Below, piece after piece: positions 52,138 to 60,926 of a stretch of 64,000 bases of DNA (position 1 is its first letter; the number at the start of each line of letters is the position of its first letter). The DNA lies in IMG/VR virus record IMGVR_UViG_3300027747_002198, positions 1-64,000 of that record; one strand, written 5' to 3'. Below the pieces are notes generated by a model, which made no database searches, was not told the DNA's origin, and saw only the letters and a program-made list of their open reading frames with translations. Made by a program: the position numbers and the translations under genes. The stretch is from a virus.

Positions 52138-55100
52138 ATGGCACGCAAAGCTATACTTGACACATACTATACATTCACACCTTCGACAAGAACTATTGTC
52201 ATTCCTAGGGCTATTCCTAAAGAACGTTTGGTATTAATTACTGATGTTACCACAAATCAGGTACTTTTTAATTTCTCTGATCCAAACCTAACAACAACAT
52301 CTTATACAATTGCCACGAGTGCCGATGGTTCTCAAACAACTACAACAATTGTATTAAACTATAATACCACTAGTTTATCATCAACTGATAAATTATCGAT
52401 TGTTGTTGACGAATATGATGAAAAATTTACTCCTTCTGAAACTTATTTGGATCCAATTAATAAGTTGCGGGTTTCTACACCACAATCATTAATTGATACC
52501 GACTACGAGTATTCAATTCAAACAACCAAATGGGAACAATTGGCTACAATTAACAATCGTCCATTTGGATATTACGTTACTGCTACTGGTGTTACTCCTT
52601 TAATTGACCTTCAAGCAGTTAATAATTCTAGAGTGTATACCGGTAATACAACAGGTACCGTATCTCCAGCAATTGGTACTCCTGTTACTATCTTGGATTC
52701 CACTTATAGTGGTGCTGATGGATTGTATATTGTTGATGCAAATAATAATCCAACATTGACCAACACAACTAATGCTGCAAATACATTCACTTACACAGGT
52801 AAATATTTTTATACCGGCACAACAGGATCAATTTACAATAACGGTGTAACGATTGCATATACCGGTCAAATTTTCAGTAATGCTTCAATTTCTATGGCTT
52901 CGGCTACTGTTGCTTCTGGCAATTTGGTTTCTGTTACAACTTCTGTGCCACATGGTTTAGCACTTGGTAATGAAATTGCTATGACTGGCGCTTCTGCTGC
53001 AAACGGATCATTTGCAGTTACAACCATTGTTAATCCTTATGTTTTTCAATATTCCACAACTGGTGCTTATTACACGCCTCCTGTTGGTGCGTTAACTCTC
53101 ACAAATGCAAATTTATATGTTCGACCACAAGGTTTAGCATTACATCGTCCATTTGACGGAGGTGTTCGTTTTTCAACAAACGCTTCATCACACAATCAAC
53201 AATATATTCGCCAAACAAGACGTTATTTCCGTTACCAATCTGGTAAAGGTATTCAAATGTCTACTGGCACAACTTTGAAACCACAGTTTAATTTAGATGG
53301 TGTTACATCTTCGGGAACACTCTGTACAGTAACAACCAAAGACCCACACAATATTACTTCTGCGATGACAATTACCGTTTCTGGTGCTAATGAAACTGCT
53401 TACAACGGAACATTTAGTGTAAACACAGTATTAAATCCTTATTCATTTACATACATTGCAAGTTCAATACCTTCTCAAACAGTAGCATCAGGTCCAGTTA
53501 ATTGCTCTGGTAATAGTTGGTATGGCGGTTATAACCGGGTTGGAATTTTTGATTCTCAAAACGGCATGTTTTGGGAATTTGACGGAACAATATTAAGTGC
53601 TGTAAAACGTAATTCAACATATCAAATTTATGGACAGGTTCAAGTTGCTGCTGGTTCTGCAACTGTTACTGCCATGCCACAATTTCCAACATATTTTAAT
53701 AAACAATTAGCCGTTGGTGATTTTATTGTTATTAAAGGCATGTCATACCGTGTTGCAGATATCTTGTCAGATAGTAAATTAACAATTCAACCTCCATATC
53801 GTGGCATGAATAATTTACAAAATGCTGTTGTTAGTAAAACAATTGATGTTCGTATACCACAATCTGCATTTAATATTGACCGTTTAGATGGAACAGGTCC
53901 TTCTGGTTATACAATTGATTTAACCAAAAACCAAATGTTCTACATTGATTATTCTTGGTATGGTGCTGGTTTTATTCGTTGGGGTGTTCGTGCTACTGAC
54001 GGTAACATTGTTTATTGTCATAAAGTTATTAATAATAACGTAAACTATTTGGCTTACATGCGTTCAGGTAATTTACCTGGTCGTTACGAAACAAATACAT
54101 TTAGCAAAACTACTTTCTTAACTGGTGGCGCAAGTGGTGTTGGTACAAACTTAAACGCATCCGATACATCACTTAACGCCGCTAGCACATCAGGATTCCC
54201 AACAACAGGAACAATTTGGATTAGAACTGCAAATAATGGCGGTTTAGGTTATGCTAACTCCGAATTTATAAACTACACAGGTATTTCGGGTAATACATTT
54301 ACCGGTTTAACCCGTGGCCAAGCAGGTTTAACTACAACCGGCAATACTGTTTTTGGTAATTCTTATATTAGTGTTTTATCAACATCAGGTGTTCAGATTG
54401 GCCAACAAGTTATTGGTGTTAATATACCTCCATCTTCTTTTGTGCAAAATATTGCAAACAGTACATCTGTTTTATTAAACTATGCGGCAACAGGTTCTAA
54501 TGTAGGATCTACTATAGTATTTGCCCCTATGTCAAATGTTGCTCAAACGTTTATTTCTTCAACAACTGCTCAAACTGCTATTGAGTTACATTCTCCAATA
54601 TTCAGTCCTGAAATTAATCATTGGGGAACTTCTGCAATTATGGATGGCGGATTTACGGCAGATAAATCATTTATTTTTACAAAAGGACAAACAACTTCCG
54701 TTAACGTAGCTCAAGGCGCCACACAAGCACTCATGAGTTTCCGTATTGCTCCAACAGCATCTAATGGTATTGGTAATTCAATGCTTGGTATGCGTGAAAT
54801 TGTTAACCGTATGCAACATTTACCATTTGAAACTGATATTTACTCAAATGGTTCTTTCTTGATTACTGTTTACTTAAATGCAACAACAAATAATTCAACA
54901 GAAATTTGGAATAGTGTTGGTGGTTCAAGTTTATCACAATATATTTTCCATAATCAAGGAACTACTGTTCAAAATAATACGGGTGAACCAGTATTTGGAT
55001 TCTATTTGAATGTACAACAAGGTATTTACCAAACAACACAACAAGATTTGACACAGTTGCTTGCTATTGGTTCTAGTATTCTTGGTGGTGGCGCTACAAA

Positions 55101-55218
55101 TGCAACTAGAGCAATTTATCCAGATGGTCCTGACGTATTGACGTTTGTTGCTCAAAATATTGATACTACATCTCGATCAATTCAAGCACGTTATTCTTGG
55201 AACGAAGCTCAGGCTTAA
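52138..55218 (+). CDS. Large conserved virion structural protein
   Basis: 1026 residues. The start ARKAILDTYYTFTPSTRTIV, then PKERLVLITDVTTNQVLFNF, and ALHRPFDGGVRFSTNASSHN are patterns I associate with T4-like marine phage structural proteins of unknown role. Two copies of a PHG-type module sit at about 52900-53060 (VTTSVPHGL...VNPYVFQY) and 53305-53470 (VTTKDPHNI...LNPYSFTY). A further module with FPTTGTIWIRTANNGG and NTFTGLTRGQAGLTT follows. Its position between neck and terminase genes suggests a neck or collar appendage, not proven. Confidence 0.8.
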   Translation: MARKAILDTYYTFTPSTRTIVIPRAIPKERLVLITDVTTNQVLFNFSDPNLTTTSYTIATSADGSQTTTTIVLNYNTTSLSSTDKLSIVVDEYDEKFTPSETYLDPINKLRVSTPQSLIDTDYEYSIQTTKWEQLATINNRPFGYYVTATGVTPLIDLQAVNNSRVYTGNTTGTVSPAIGTPVTILDSTYSGADGLYIVDANNNPTLTNTTNAANTFTYTGKYFYTGTTGSIYNNGVTIAYTGQIFSNASISMASATVASGNLVSVTTSVPHGLALGNEIAMTGASAANGSFAVTTIVNPYVFQYSTTGAYYTPPVGALTLTNANLYVRPQGLALHRPFDGGVRFSTNASSHNQQYIRQTRRYFRYQSGKGIQMSTGTTLKPQFNLDGVTSSGTLCTVTTKDPHNITSAMTITVSGANETAYNGTFSVNTVLNPYSFTYIASSIPSQTVASGPVNCSGNSWYGGYNRVGIFDSQNGMFWEFDGTILSAVKRNSTYQIYGQVQVAAGSATVTAMPQFPTYFNKQLAVGDFIVIKGMSYRVADILSDSKLTIQPPYRGMNNLQNAVVSKTIDVRIPQSAFNIDRLDGTGPSGYTIDLTKNQMFYIDYSWYGAGFIRWGVRATDGNIVYCHKVINNNVNYLAYMRSGNLPGRYETNTFSKTTFLTGGASGVGTNLNASDTSLNAASTSGFPTTGTIWIRTANNGGLGYANSEFINYTGISGNTFTGLTRGQAGLTTTGNTVFGNSYISVLSTSGVQIGQQVIGVNIPPSSFVQNIANSTSVLLNYAATGSNVGSTIVFAPMSNVAQTFISSTTAQTAIELHSPIFSPEINHWGTSAIMDGGFTADKSFIFTKGQTTSVNVAQGATQALMSFRIAPTASNGIGNSMLGMREIVNRMQHLPFETDIYSNGSFLITVYLNATTNNSTEIWNSVGGSSLSQYIFHNQGTTVQNNTGEPVFGFYLNVQQGIYQTTQQDLTQLLAIGSSILGGGATNATRAIYPDGPDVLTFVAQNIDTTSRSIQARYSWNEAQA

Positions 55219-55233
55219 TTAATATATTATACT

Positions 55234-55647
55234 ATGAACAATTTTGATAAAAATATGGAACAAATATTTGATGTTGTTCCATCAAAAAAAGAGGAGTTGC
55301 CAGAAGTTAAAAAGGCAACTCCTCTTTATAATTCCCCAAATATTGAAGAAGATTTAGGTGATGCTTACCAACAATCTAGAGAAAATCTTCAAGGTATTAT
55401 TGACCAAGGCAAAGAAGCCATGGAAGAAATACTCAACATAGCCAAAGCAGGACAACACCCAAGAGCATTTGAAGTTTACGGAACGTTACTTAAAAATATG
55501 GTTGACGCCAATAAAGAGCTTCTAAATATTCAAAAGCAAATGCGTGAGATGGACAAAAAGAAAGAAGTAACCAATACAAATATTGATAAAGCCATTTTTG
55601 TTGGTTCTACCGCTGAGTTGAATAAGTTATTAAAAGGAAAAGAATGA
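55234..55647 (+). CDS. gp16: gp16 terminase small subunit
   Basis: 137 residues (T4: 164). DLGDAYQQSRENLQGIIDQG, KEAMEEILNIAKAGQHPRAF, EVYGTLLKNMVDANKELLNI and QKQMREMDKK give the central coiled-coil helices of gp16, which assembles rings and regulates packaging. The N-terminal part is short and acidic. There is no convincing Shine-Dalgarno before the start. The stop overlaps the next start (ATGA). Confidence 0.9.
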   Translation: MNNFDKNMEQIFDVVPSKKEELPEVKKATPLYNSPNIEEDLGDAYQQSRENLQGIIDQGKEAMEEILNIAKAGQHPRAFEVYGTLLKNMVDANKELLNIQKQMREMDKKKEVTNTNIDKAIFVGSTAELNKLLKGKE

Positions 55648-56375
55648 AGCTTTGGGTGAATGTGTGTTTTCATTATGTGCCAGAAAGATTACCAAAATTC
55701 TATAATCTCATAGAAAACATCAATAAATTTAAAACAAAAGGCACCAAATTAATCATCAATTGTAATACTAATTTTGATGACAACTTACCAATTAAAGTAT
55801 CGGTTCTTGATGACCCATTTCATTTGACATGGGAACACAAAAAAGATATGCAAGCTTTTTTAGAATCTGATTATACACACTTTGTTTATCTTGAAGGTAA
55901 TTTAAGCTTTACTCAAAAGAATTTAAACTATTGGTGTAAGTATAGAGAACTTTTTAAACGGAATAATCTTAATTTTATACCGGCAATTCATCGAGTTGAA
56001 ATTGGTAAAGACGGCAAAAGTTATTCTTTAGATTCTACTCGTCACGTTAATAAAAAACTATCAATAGAAATTCAAGGCCAAAAGTTTATTTCTTTACCTG
56101 AACCTTATCAAGGTATGTTTATTATGGACCGTGAAATGGTACAAGAACACATCAATTCAGATTATTTTAATCTAGGTCAAAAAGGTTGGTTTGGAATTCG
56201 TGAATCTGCCAATTTAGGTAATATGTTTATAAATGTTCCACCAGGATATCCACACCGAGCATTAGTACCTTTAGATAATTTTGATGAATGTTGTGCTGTA
56301 CATAATGGTACTGACTACCATAATGATCCTAATTCTCCTCATGCCAAAATACCTGTTACAGAGTTATTTGTATGA
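55644..56375 (+). CDS. Glycosyltransferase-like protein inserted in the terminase operon
   Basis: 243 residues. It resembles nucleotide-sugar transferases by layout: VNVCFHYVPERLPKFYNLIE at the N-terminus, KVSVLDDPFHLTWEHKKDMQ, then DYTHFVYLEGNLSFTQKNLN (about 75-94), where D/E-x-N takes the place of DxD, and a C-terminal KGWFGIRESANLGNMFINVP. The match is to a loosely defined family, so it is a candidate only. It is coupled by ATGA overlaps to gp16 upstream and to the HNH gene downstream. In T4 the two terminase genes are adjacent, so this is an insertion. Confidence 0.55.
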   Translation: MKLWVNVCFHYVPERLPKFYNLIENINKFKTKGTKLIINCNTNFDDNLPIKVSVLDDPFHLTWEHKKDMQAFLESDYTHFVYLEGNLSFTQKNLNYWCKYRELFKRNNLNFIPAIHRVEIGKDGKSYSLDSTRHVNKKLSIEIQGQKFISLPEPYQGMFIMDREMVQEHINSDYFNLGQKGWFGIRESANLGNMFINVPPGYPHRALVPLDNFDECCAVHNGTDYHNDPNSPHAKIPVTELFV

Positions 56376-56830
56376 TATATCATAAACACCATATTATACC
56401 CAAACATGCCGGAGGTACCGATGATCCCTCAAATTTGGTTAAACTTACGGTTGAAGAACATGCAGAAGCTCATAAATTATTATTTGAACAACATGGACGT
56501 TGGCAAGATAAAGTTGCTTGGTTAACATTGTCTGGTCAGATGACTTGTGCGGAAGCTATAAAAATAACACAATCATTATCCAATAAAGGTGAGAAAAATC
56601 CTATGTATGGTAAAACGGGAAGTTTAAATTCAAATTATAAAAATAGAGGTAAAAATAGTCCTTTATATGGTAAAAAACAACCTATAGAATGGAATATAAA
56701 AAAAGCAAAAACTCTATCTGAAAATATGAAAGGTAAATGGGTTCCACCTAAAAAAGTTTGTAGGTTGTTTGATAAAAAAGAAATGGCAATGCAACAATAT
56801 ATGTGTTGGTTAAACTGGCAAAACAAATGA
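56372..56830 (+). CDS. HNH homing endonuclease with NUMOD3 repeats
   Basis: 152 residues. The HNH motif is HKHHIIPKHAGG, followed by DDPSNLVKLTVEEHAEAH, with H6/H7, N21, H30 and H34 as likely metal and catalytic residues. The C-terminal half has two NUMOD3 DNA-binding motifs, GEKNPMYGKTG (73-83) and GKNSPLYGKKQ (93-103). Such enzymes cut unmodified alleles and spread themselves. It sits immediately upstream of gp17 and overlaps its start (ATGA), so the likely target is the gp16-gp17 junction. Confidence 0.9.
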   Translation: MIYHKHHIIPKHAGGTDDPSNLVKLTVEEHAEAHKLLFEQHGRWQDKVAWLTLSGQMTCAEAIKITQSLSNKGEKNPMYGKTGSLNSNYKNRGKNSPLYGKKQPIEWNIKKAKTLSENMKGKWVPPKKVCRLFDKKEMAMQQYMCWLNWQNK

Positions 56831-58506
56831 CAACCAATAAACAGTCATATCGGGATAACCCACGGCTCAAACGAGTTGGAGTCCAGATTAACTATACGGA
56901 AGAACAAATCTTAGAGTATCAGAGGTGCGCCAAAGATCCTGTTTATTTTTCAAAATATATTAGTATTGTATCTTTAGACCACGGTATTGTACCTTTTGAT
57001 ATGTATGATTTTCAAAAGGACATGATTAGAACTTTTAATGAAAATCGTTTTGTTATTGTTAAATGTCCTCGGCAAGTTGGTAAAACCACTACTGCAATTG
57101 CTTATCTTCTGTGGGTTATTTTATTTCAAGACGCTCAAAACATAGCCATTTTGGCCAACAAAGGTAAAACTTCTCGTGATATTTTAGGTAAGTTACAATT
57201 GGCCTATGAGAATCTTCCTATTTGGTTACAGCAAGGTGTAGTAGAATGGAACAAAGGTAAAATTGAATTAGAAAATGATTCTAAAATTACCGCAGACTCC
57301 ACATCAAGTTCTGCTGCTCGTTCTGGTTCTTATAACATTGTATTTTTAGACGAGTTTGCATTCGTACCTTCTAATATTGCCTATGAGTTTATGGCATCGG
57401 TTTATCCTGTTATTACTTCCGGTACTAAAACAAAGATTTTGATGGTATCAACTCCCAACGGAATGAATCTGTATTATAAAATGTGGATGGATGCCGTTGA
57501 AAAACGAAGCAATTATGTTCCGTTTGAAATTCATTGGTCACAAGTTCCAGGTCGAGACCAAGAATGGCGTGAAGAAACTATTCGTAATACTTCCGAAAGG
57601 CAATTCCAACAAGAATTTGAAACGGAATTCTTAGGTTCTTCGAATACCTTAATTGCTGGAGGCAAGTTACAGCAAATGCGGTATGGTAATCCTATTGCCA
57701 CGCATGACATGTTGAAGATATATGAAGAACCTATCAAAGAAGATGGAGAGAAGAACCTAAAAGATCATATGTATTGTTTAGTAGTCGACCCCTCAGAAGG
57801 CAAAGGCCTCGACTCCAGTGCGTTCTCCGTGATTGATATGTCAGAAACTCCATATAGACAGGTAGCAACTTACAAATCTTCTTCTATATCACCTATATTA
57901 TTTCCAACCGTTATCTATAATACGGCAAAGTTGTATAATGATGCTTATGTTTTATGTGAAATTAATAATACTCAACAAATTGCCGACACGCTTCATGCCG
58001 AATTGGAGTACGAGAATTTATGGAAAGTATTTACTGGTAACAAAAAACCTCAACAATTGTCTGCCGGTTTTGCTAGAGGTGTTCAGTTAGGTCTGAAAAT
58101 GTCACCACAAGTCAAACGAATTGGTTGTTCAAACCTAAAAGCTTTGATTGAAGGTGATAAATTACTGATTAATGACTTTGATACTTATTCTGAATTAACC
58201 ACCTTTGTAGCTCAAAAGAATTCTTTTGCGGCCGAGGCGGAATCAAATGATGATTTGGTGATGGGTTTAGTCATGTTTGGGTGGGTAACTACTCAGAAAT
58301 ATTTTAAAGAAATTGTTAATCATGACGTAAGAAAACAGATTCAGTTAGAAAATATGAATCAAATGGATGAAATTACCCCTCCGGCACCAATTATTGATGA
58401 CGGGTTGGAACATGATTTTATGGTTCAAGGCGGTGACGTTTGGGAAAAAGCAAGTTCGGGTGAAGTATATGCAGAATATTCCAGAGAATTCTGGAGAAAA
58501 ATGTAA
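56827..58506 (+). CDS. gp17: gp17 terminase large subunit
   Basis: 559 residues from the ATG overlapping the HNH stop; an upstream GTG at 56803 would add eight residues and is less likely. Packages DNA by ATP hydrolysis and makes headful cuts. Walker A is CPRQVGKTT (80-88), Walker B IVFLDE (171-176), and the coupling motif STPNG near 208-212. The RNase H-like nuclease triad is probably D321 (VVDPSEGKG), E378 and D476 (ESNDD). About 50 residues shorter than T4 gp17 (610). A complete, apparently functional enzyme with no intron or break. Confidence 0.97.
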   Translation: MTTNKQSYRDNPRLKRVGVQINYTEEQILEYQRCAKDPVYFSKYISIVSLDHGIVPFDMYDFQKDMIRTFNENRFVIVKCPRQVGKTTTAIAYLLWVILFQDAQNIAILANKGKTSRDILGKLQLAYENLPIWLQQGVVEWNKGKIELENDSKITADSTSSSAARSGSYNIVFLDEFAFVPSNIAYEFMASVYPVITSGTKTKILMVSTPNGMNLYYKMWMDAVEKRSNYVPFEIHWSQVPGRDQEWREETIRNTSERQFQQEFETEFLGSSNTLIAGGKLQQMRYGNPIATHDMLKIYEEPIKEDGEKNLKDHMYCLVVDPSEGKGLDSSAFSVIDMSETPYRQVATYKSSSISPILFPTVIYNTAKLYNDAYVLCEINNTQQIADTLHAELEYENLWKVFTGNKKPQQLSAGFARGVQLGLKMSPQVKRIGCSNLKALIEGDKLLINDFDTYSELTTFVAQKNSFAAEAESNDDLVMGLVMFGWVTTQKYFKEIVNHDVRKQIQLENMNQMDEITPPAPIIDDGLEHDFMVQGGDVWEKASSGEVYAEYSREFWRKM

Positions 58507-58517
58507 ATCCTGTGATT

Positions 58518-58525
58518 CATAAATA
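58518..58525 (+). promoter_or_regulatory. T4-type late promoter -10 (CATAAATA)
   Basis: It stands 53 bases ahead of gp18, in a 72-base gap that also holds an AAGGAG ribosome binding site. Major virion genes commonly have such a promoter, and the sheath is made in large amounts. Confidence 0.65.
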
Positions 58526-58578
58526 TCTGTATGGTATCATAACTGCCAAAAACATATAATAATTCAAGGAGAATTTAA

Positions 58579-60291
58579 ATGGCGATTCAACTCTCTCCAG
58601 GTGTAAACGTATCGGAAATTGACTTAACTACTGTCGTTCCTTCGGTACTTACAACTGCTGGCGCTTTTGCTGGAGCCTTTTCTTGGGGACCAGTAGGAAA
58701 AATCATATTAGTTAATAACGAAATTACATTAACACAACGATTTGGTAACCCAAACAATAATACAGCAACTTCATTTTTTACCGCAGCTGCTTTCTTGGCA
58801 TATGGTAATAATTTAAGTGTTGTCCGTGCCGCAAACAATTTGACTTACAATGCTGATGCAAACACTTCTAATCCAAATATTCAAGTTGGTAATTTAGATG
58901 TTTTTCAATATACATTGTTAAATCAAAATAATGCCAATTTATATGGCGCTTTCATGGCTCGCTATCCTGGCGCTTTAGGAAATTCTTTGGCTGTTTCTGT
59001 TTGTGATACTGCAAATCAATTTTCTTCATGGGCATATTCAGGTTCTTTTTCTTCTGCTCCAGGCACTTCTGCTTACACTTCTGCTGTAGGTGGTGCAAAT
59101 GACGAAATTCACGTTGTTGTTACTGACGTTAGTGGTTTGATATCAGGCTCTAAAGGTGCAGTATTAGAAACGTTCCCGTTCATGTCAAAAGCATTAGATG
59201 CAGAACTCAATGGTGTTTCAAACTATTATAAACAAGTTATTTTTAATAAATCACGTTACATTTATGCTGTAGATCCAGTAAATTATGCAAATAACGTAAC
59301 TAACGGCAATTGGGGTCAAATTGCTGCTAATACTAATTTTACATCTTCAAACGTAAATACCACTTTGGCTTTAAGTGGCGGTACTGATGTTGCATTAACA
59401 GAAGGTGATTATAAAAATGGTTATGGATTGTTTACAAACAAAGAAACTACAGACATTTCTTTAGTTATTACTGGTGACGCAAACGCAAACGTTCAATCGT
59501 ACATTATTGACAATATTGTTAATTCTCGTGCTGATTGCGTAGCATTTATTTCTCCTCCACAATCTGCCGTTGTAAATAACGCCGGCAACGAATCTGCAGC
59601 CATACTTAATTGGTTGAATAATACCTCAACTGGATTGCAACGTTCAACATCATTTGCTGTTGCCGACTCTGGTTGGAAATATTTTTACGACAAATACAAT
59701 CAAACATACCGTTGGATTCCATTAAATGGTGACATTGCTGGTTTGTGTGTTAATACCGACACAGTTCGTGATCCTTGGTATTCTCCAGCTGGTTTCAACC
59801 GTGGTGCAATCAAGAATGCTATTAAGTTGGCATGGAATCCAGCAAAAACATATCGTGACGCATTGTATTCAGCAGGCGTAAATCCTGTTGTATCTTTCCC
59901 TGGTCAAGGTATTGTTTTGTTTGGCGATAAAACTCTACAAGCTAAACCATCTGCTTTTGATCGTATCAATGTTCGTAGACTGTTTATTGTTCTTGAAAAG
60001 GCAATTGCCAAAGCTGCCCAATATTCACTTTTTGAATTTAACGATGACTTTACTCGTGCTCAGTTTGTTGCATTGGTAACTCCATTTCTTCGTGATGTGC
60101 AAGGTCGCCGTGGTATTACCGACTTCCGTGTTGTTTGTGATACTACAAATAATACAGCGCAAGTTATTGATTCTAATCAATTTGTGGGTGACATTTACAT
60201 TAAACCTGCTCGTTCCATCAATTACATTCAGTTGAATTTTGTGGCAGTTGGAACTGGTGTTGACTTCACAACAGTCGTTGGTGCTGTCTAA
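58579..60291 (+). CDS. gp18: gp18 contractile tail sheath
   Basis: 570 residues (T4: 659). The N-terminus QLSPGVNVSEIDLTTVVPSV is the sheath hallmark, followed by AGAFSWGPVGKI and FLAYGNNLSVVRAAN. The C-terminal domain has RDVQGRRGITDFRVVCDTTN and GDIYIKPARSINYIQLNFVA. The protruding domain (about 95-300) is shorter than in T4. It lies in the standard order gp17-gp18-gp19. Confidence 0.96.
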   Translation: MAIQLSPGVNVSEIDLTTVVPSVLTTAGAFAGAFSWGPVGKIILVNNEITLTQRFGNPNNNTATSFFTAAAFLAYGNNLSVVRAANNLTYNADANTSNPNIQVGNLDVFQYTLLNQNNANLYGAFMARYPGALGNSLAVSVCDTANQFSSWAYSGSFSSAPGTSAYTSAVGGANDEIHVVVTDVSGLISGSKGAVLETFPFMSKALDAELNGVSNYYKQVIFNKSRYIYAVDPVNYANNVTNGNWGQIAANTNFTSSNVNTTLALSGGTDVALTEGDYKNGYGLFTNKETTDISLVITGDANANVQSYIIDNIVNSRADCVAFISPPQSAVVNNAGNESAAILNWLNNTSTGLQRSTSFAVADSGWKYFYDKYNQTYRWIPLNGDIAGLCVNTDTVRDPWYSPAGFNRGAIKNAIKLAWNPAKTYRDALYSAGVNPVVSFPGQGIVLFGDKTLQAKPSAFDRINVRRLFIVLEKAIAKAAQYSLFEFNDDFTRAQFVALVTPFLRDVQGRRGITDFRVVCDTTNNTAQVIDSNQFVGDIYIKPARSINYIQLNFVAVGTGVDFTTVVGAV

Positions 60292-60297
60292 TAAATA
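60290..60297 (+). promoter_or_regulatory. T4-type late promoter -10 (AATAAATA)
   Basis: It overlaps the gp18 stop and lies 19 bases ahead of the gp19 start, with AGGAG at 60306-60310. Transcription would begin about 13 bases before the ATG, short but usable. Confidence 0.45.
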
Positions 60298-60316
60298 AAC
60301 GATATAGGAGAAAACA

Positions 60317-60859
60317 ATGGCTTTTAATGTAAACGATTTTAGAGCGAATATGATTGGAGACGGTGCCCGTCCCAATCTATTCCAAGTGACTCTAACATTC
60401 CCAACTTTCACTACAAACGGTGCGGCTGCTGGTGCAAAAACCACTTTTATGGCTAAAGCGGCTCAGTTACCCGGTTCAACAATTGGTCAAGTAACTGTTC
60501 CATATTTTGGTCGTGAAGTAAAGTTTGCAGGTAACCGTACATTTACTGACTGGTCTTTGCAAATTATTAACGATGAAGATTTTGTAATTCGTAATGCACT
60601 TGAATCTTGGATGAATGCTATTAATAGTAATACCACCAATGTTCGTAATAGTGCAGCTGCTTCATCTACAAACTATACTGTTGATGCAACTGTTGATCAA
60701 TATGGTAAAACTGGCAACATTCTTAAATCATACAAATTTGTTGGTTTATTTCCTGTTGACATTGCTCCAATCGATTTAGGTTGGGATCAAAACGATGCTA
60801 TTGAAGAATACGGTGCAACATTTGCTTTCCAATATTGGGAATCAAATACTACTAGTTAA
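60317..60859 (+). CDS. gp19: gp19 tail tube
   Basis: 180 residues (T4: 163). NVNDFRANMIGDGARPNLFQ, KAAQLPGSTIGQVTVPYFGR, then VKFAGNRTFTDWSLQIINDE and FVGLFPVDIAPIDLGWDQND match the tube family. It forms the hexameric rings of the inner tube. A strong terminator follows, so the tube is probably made in excess of the portal. A related, longer copy lies on the minus strand at 5636. Confidence 0.96.
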   Translation: MAFNVNDFRANMIGDGARPNLFQVTLTFPTFTTNGAAAGAKTTFMAKAAQLPGSTIGQVTVPYFGREVKFAGNRTFTDWSLQIINDEDFVIRNALESWMNAINSNTTNVRNSAAASSTNYTVDATVDQYGKTGNILKSYKFVGLFPVDIAPIDLGWDQNDAIEEYGATFAFQYWESNTTS

Positions 60860-60873
60860 TATATTTTTAATAC

Positions 60874-60907
60874 GAGAGGACTCCGGTCCTCTCTTTATGT
60901 TTTTTTG
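60874..60907 (+). terminator. Terminator after gp19 with UNCG tetraloop
   Basis: GAGAGGAC (60874-60881), loop TCCG (60882-60885), GTCCTCTC (60886-60893), then TTTATGTTTTTTT. The closing C(UCCG)G is an exceptionally stable tetraloop. It separates abundant sheath and tube transcripts from the portal gene that starts 20 bases on. Confidence 0.88.
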
Positions 60908-60926
60908 AATTGGAAAAGTAAATAAT

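Noticed and set aside
56803-56826. GTG start for gp17
   Set aside because: The ATG at 56827 forms the ATGA overlap seen at the two preceding junctions; the extra eight residues do not resemble terminase.
60025-60444. Minus-strand ORF of 139 codons across the gp18-gp19 junction
   Set aside because: It spans two certain genes and their intergenic signals, with no recognisable protein pattern.
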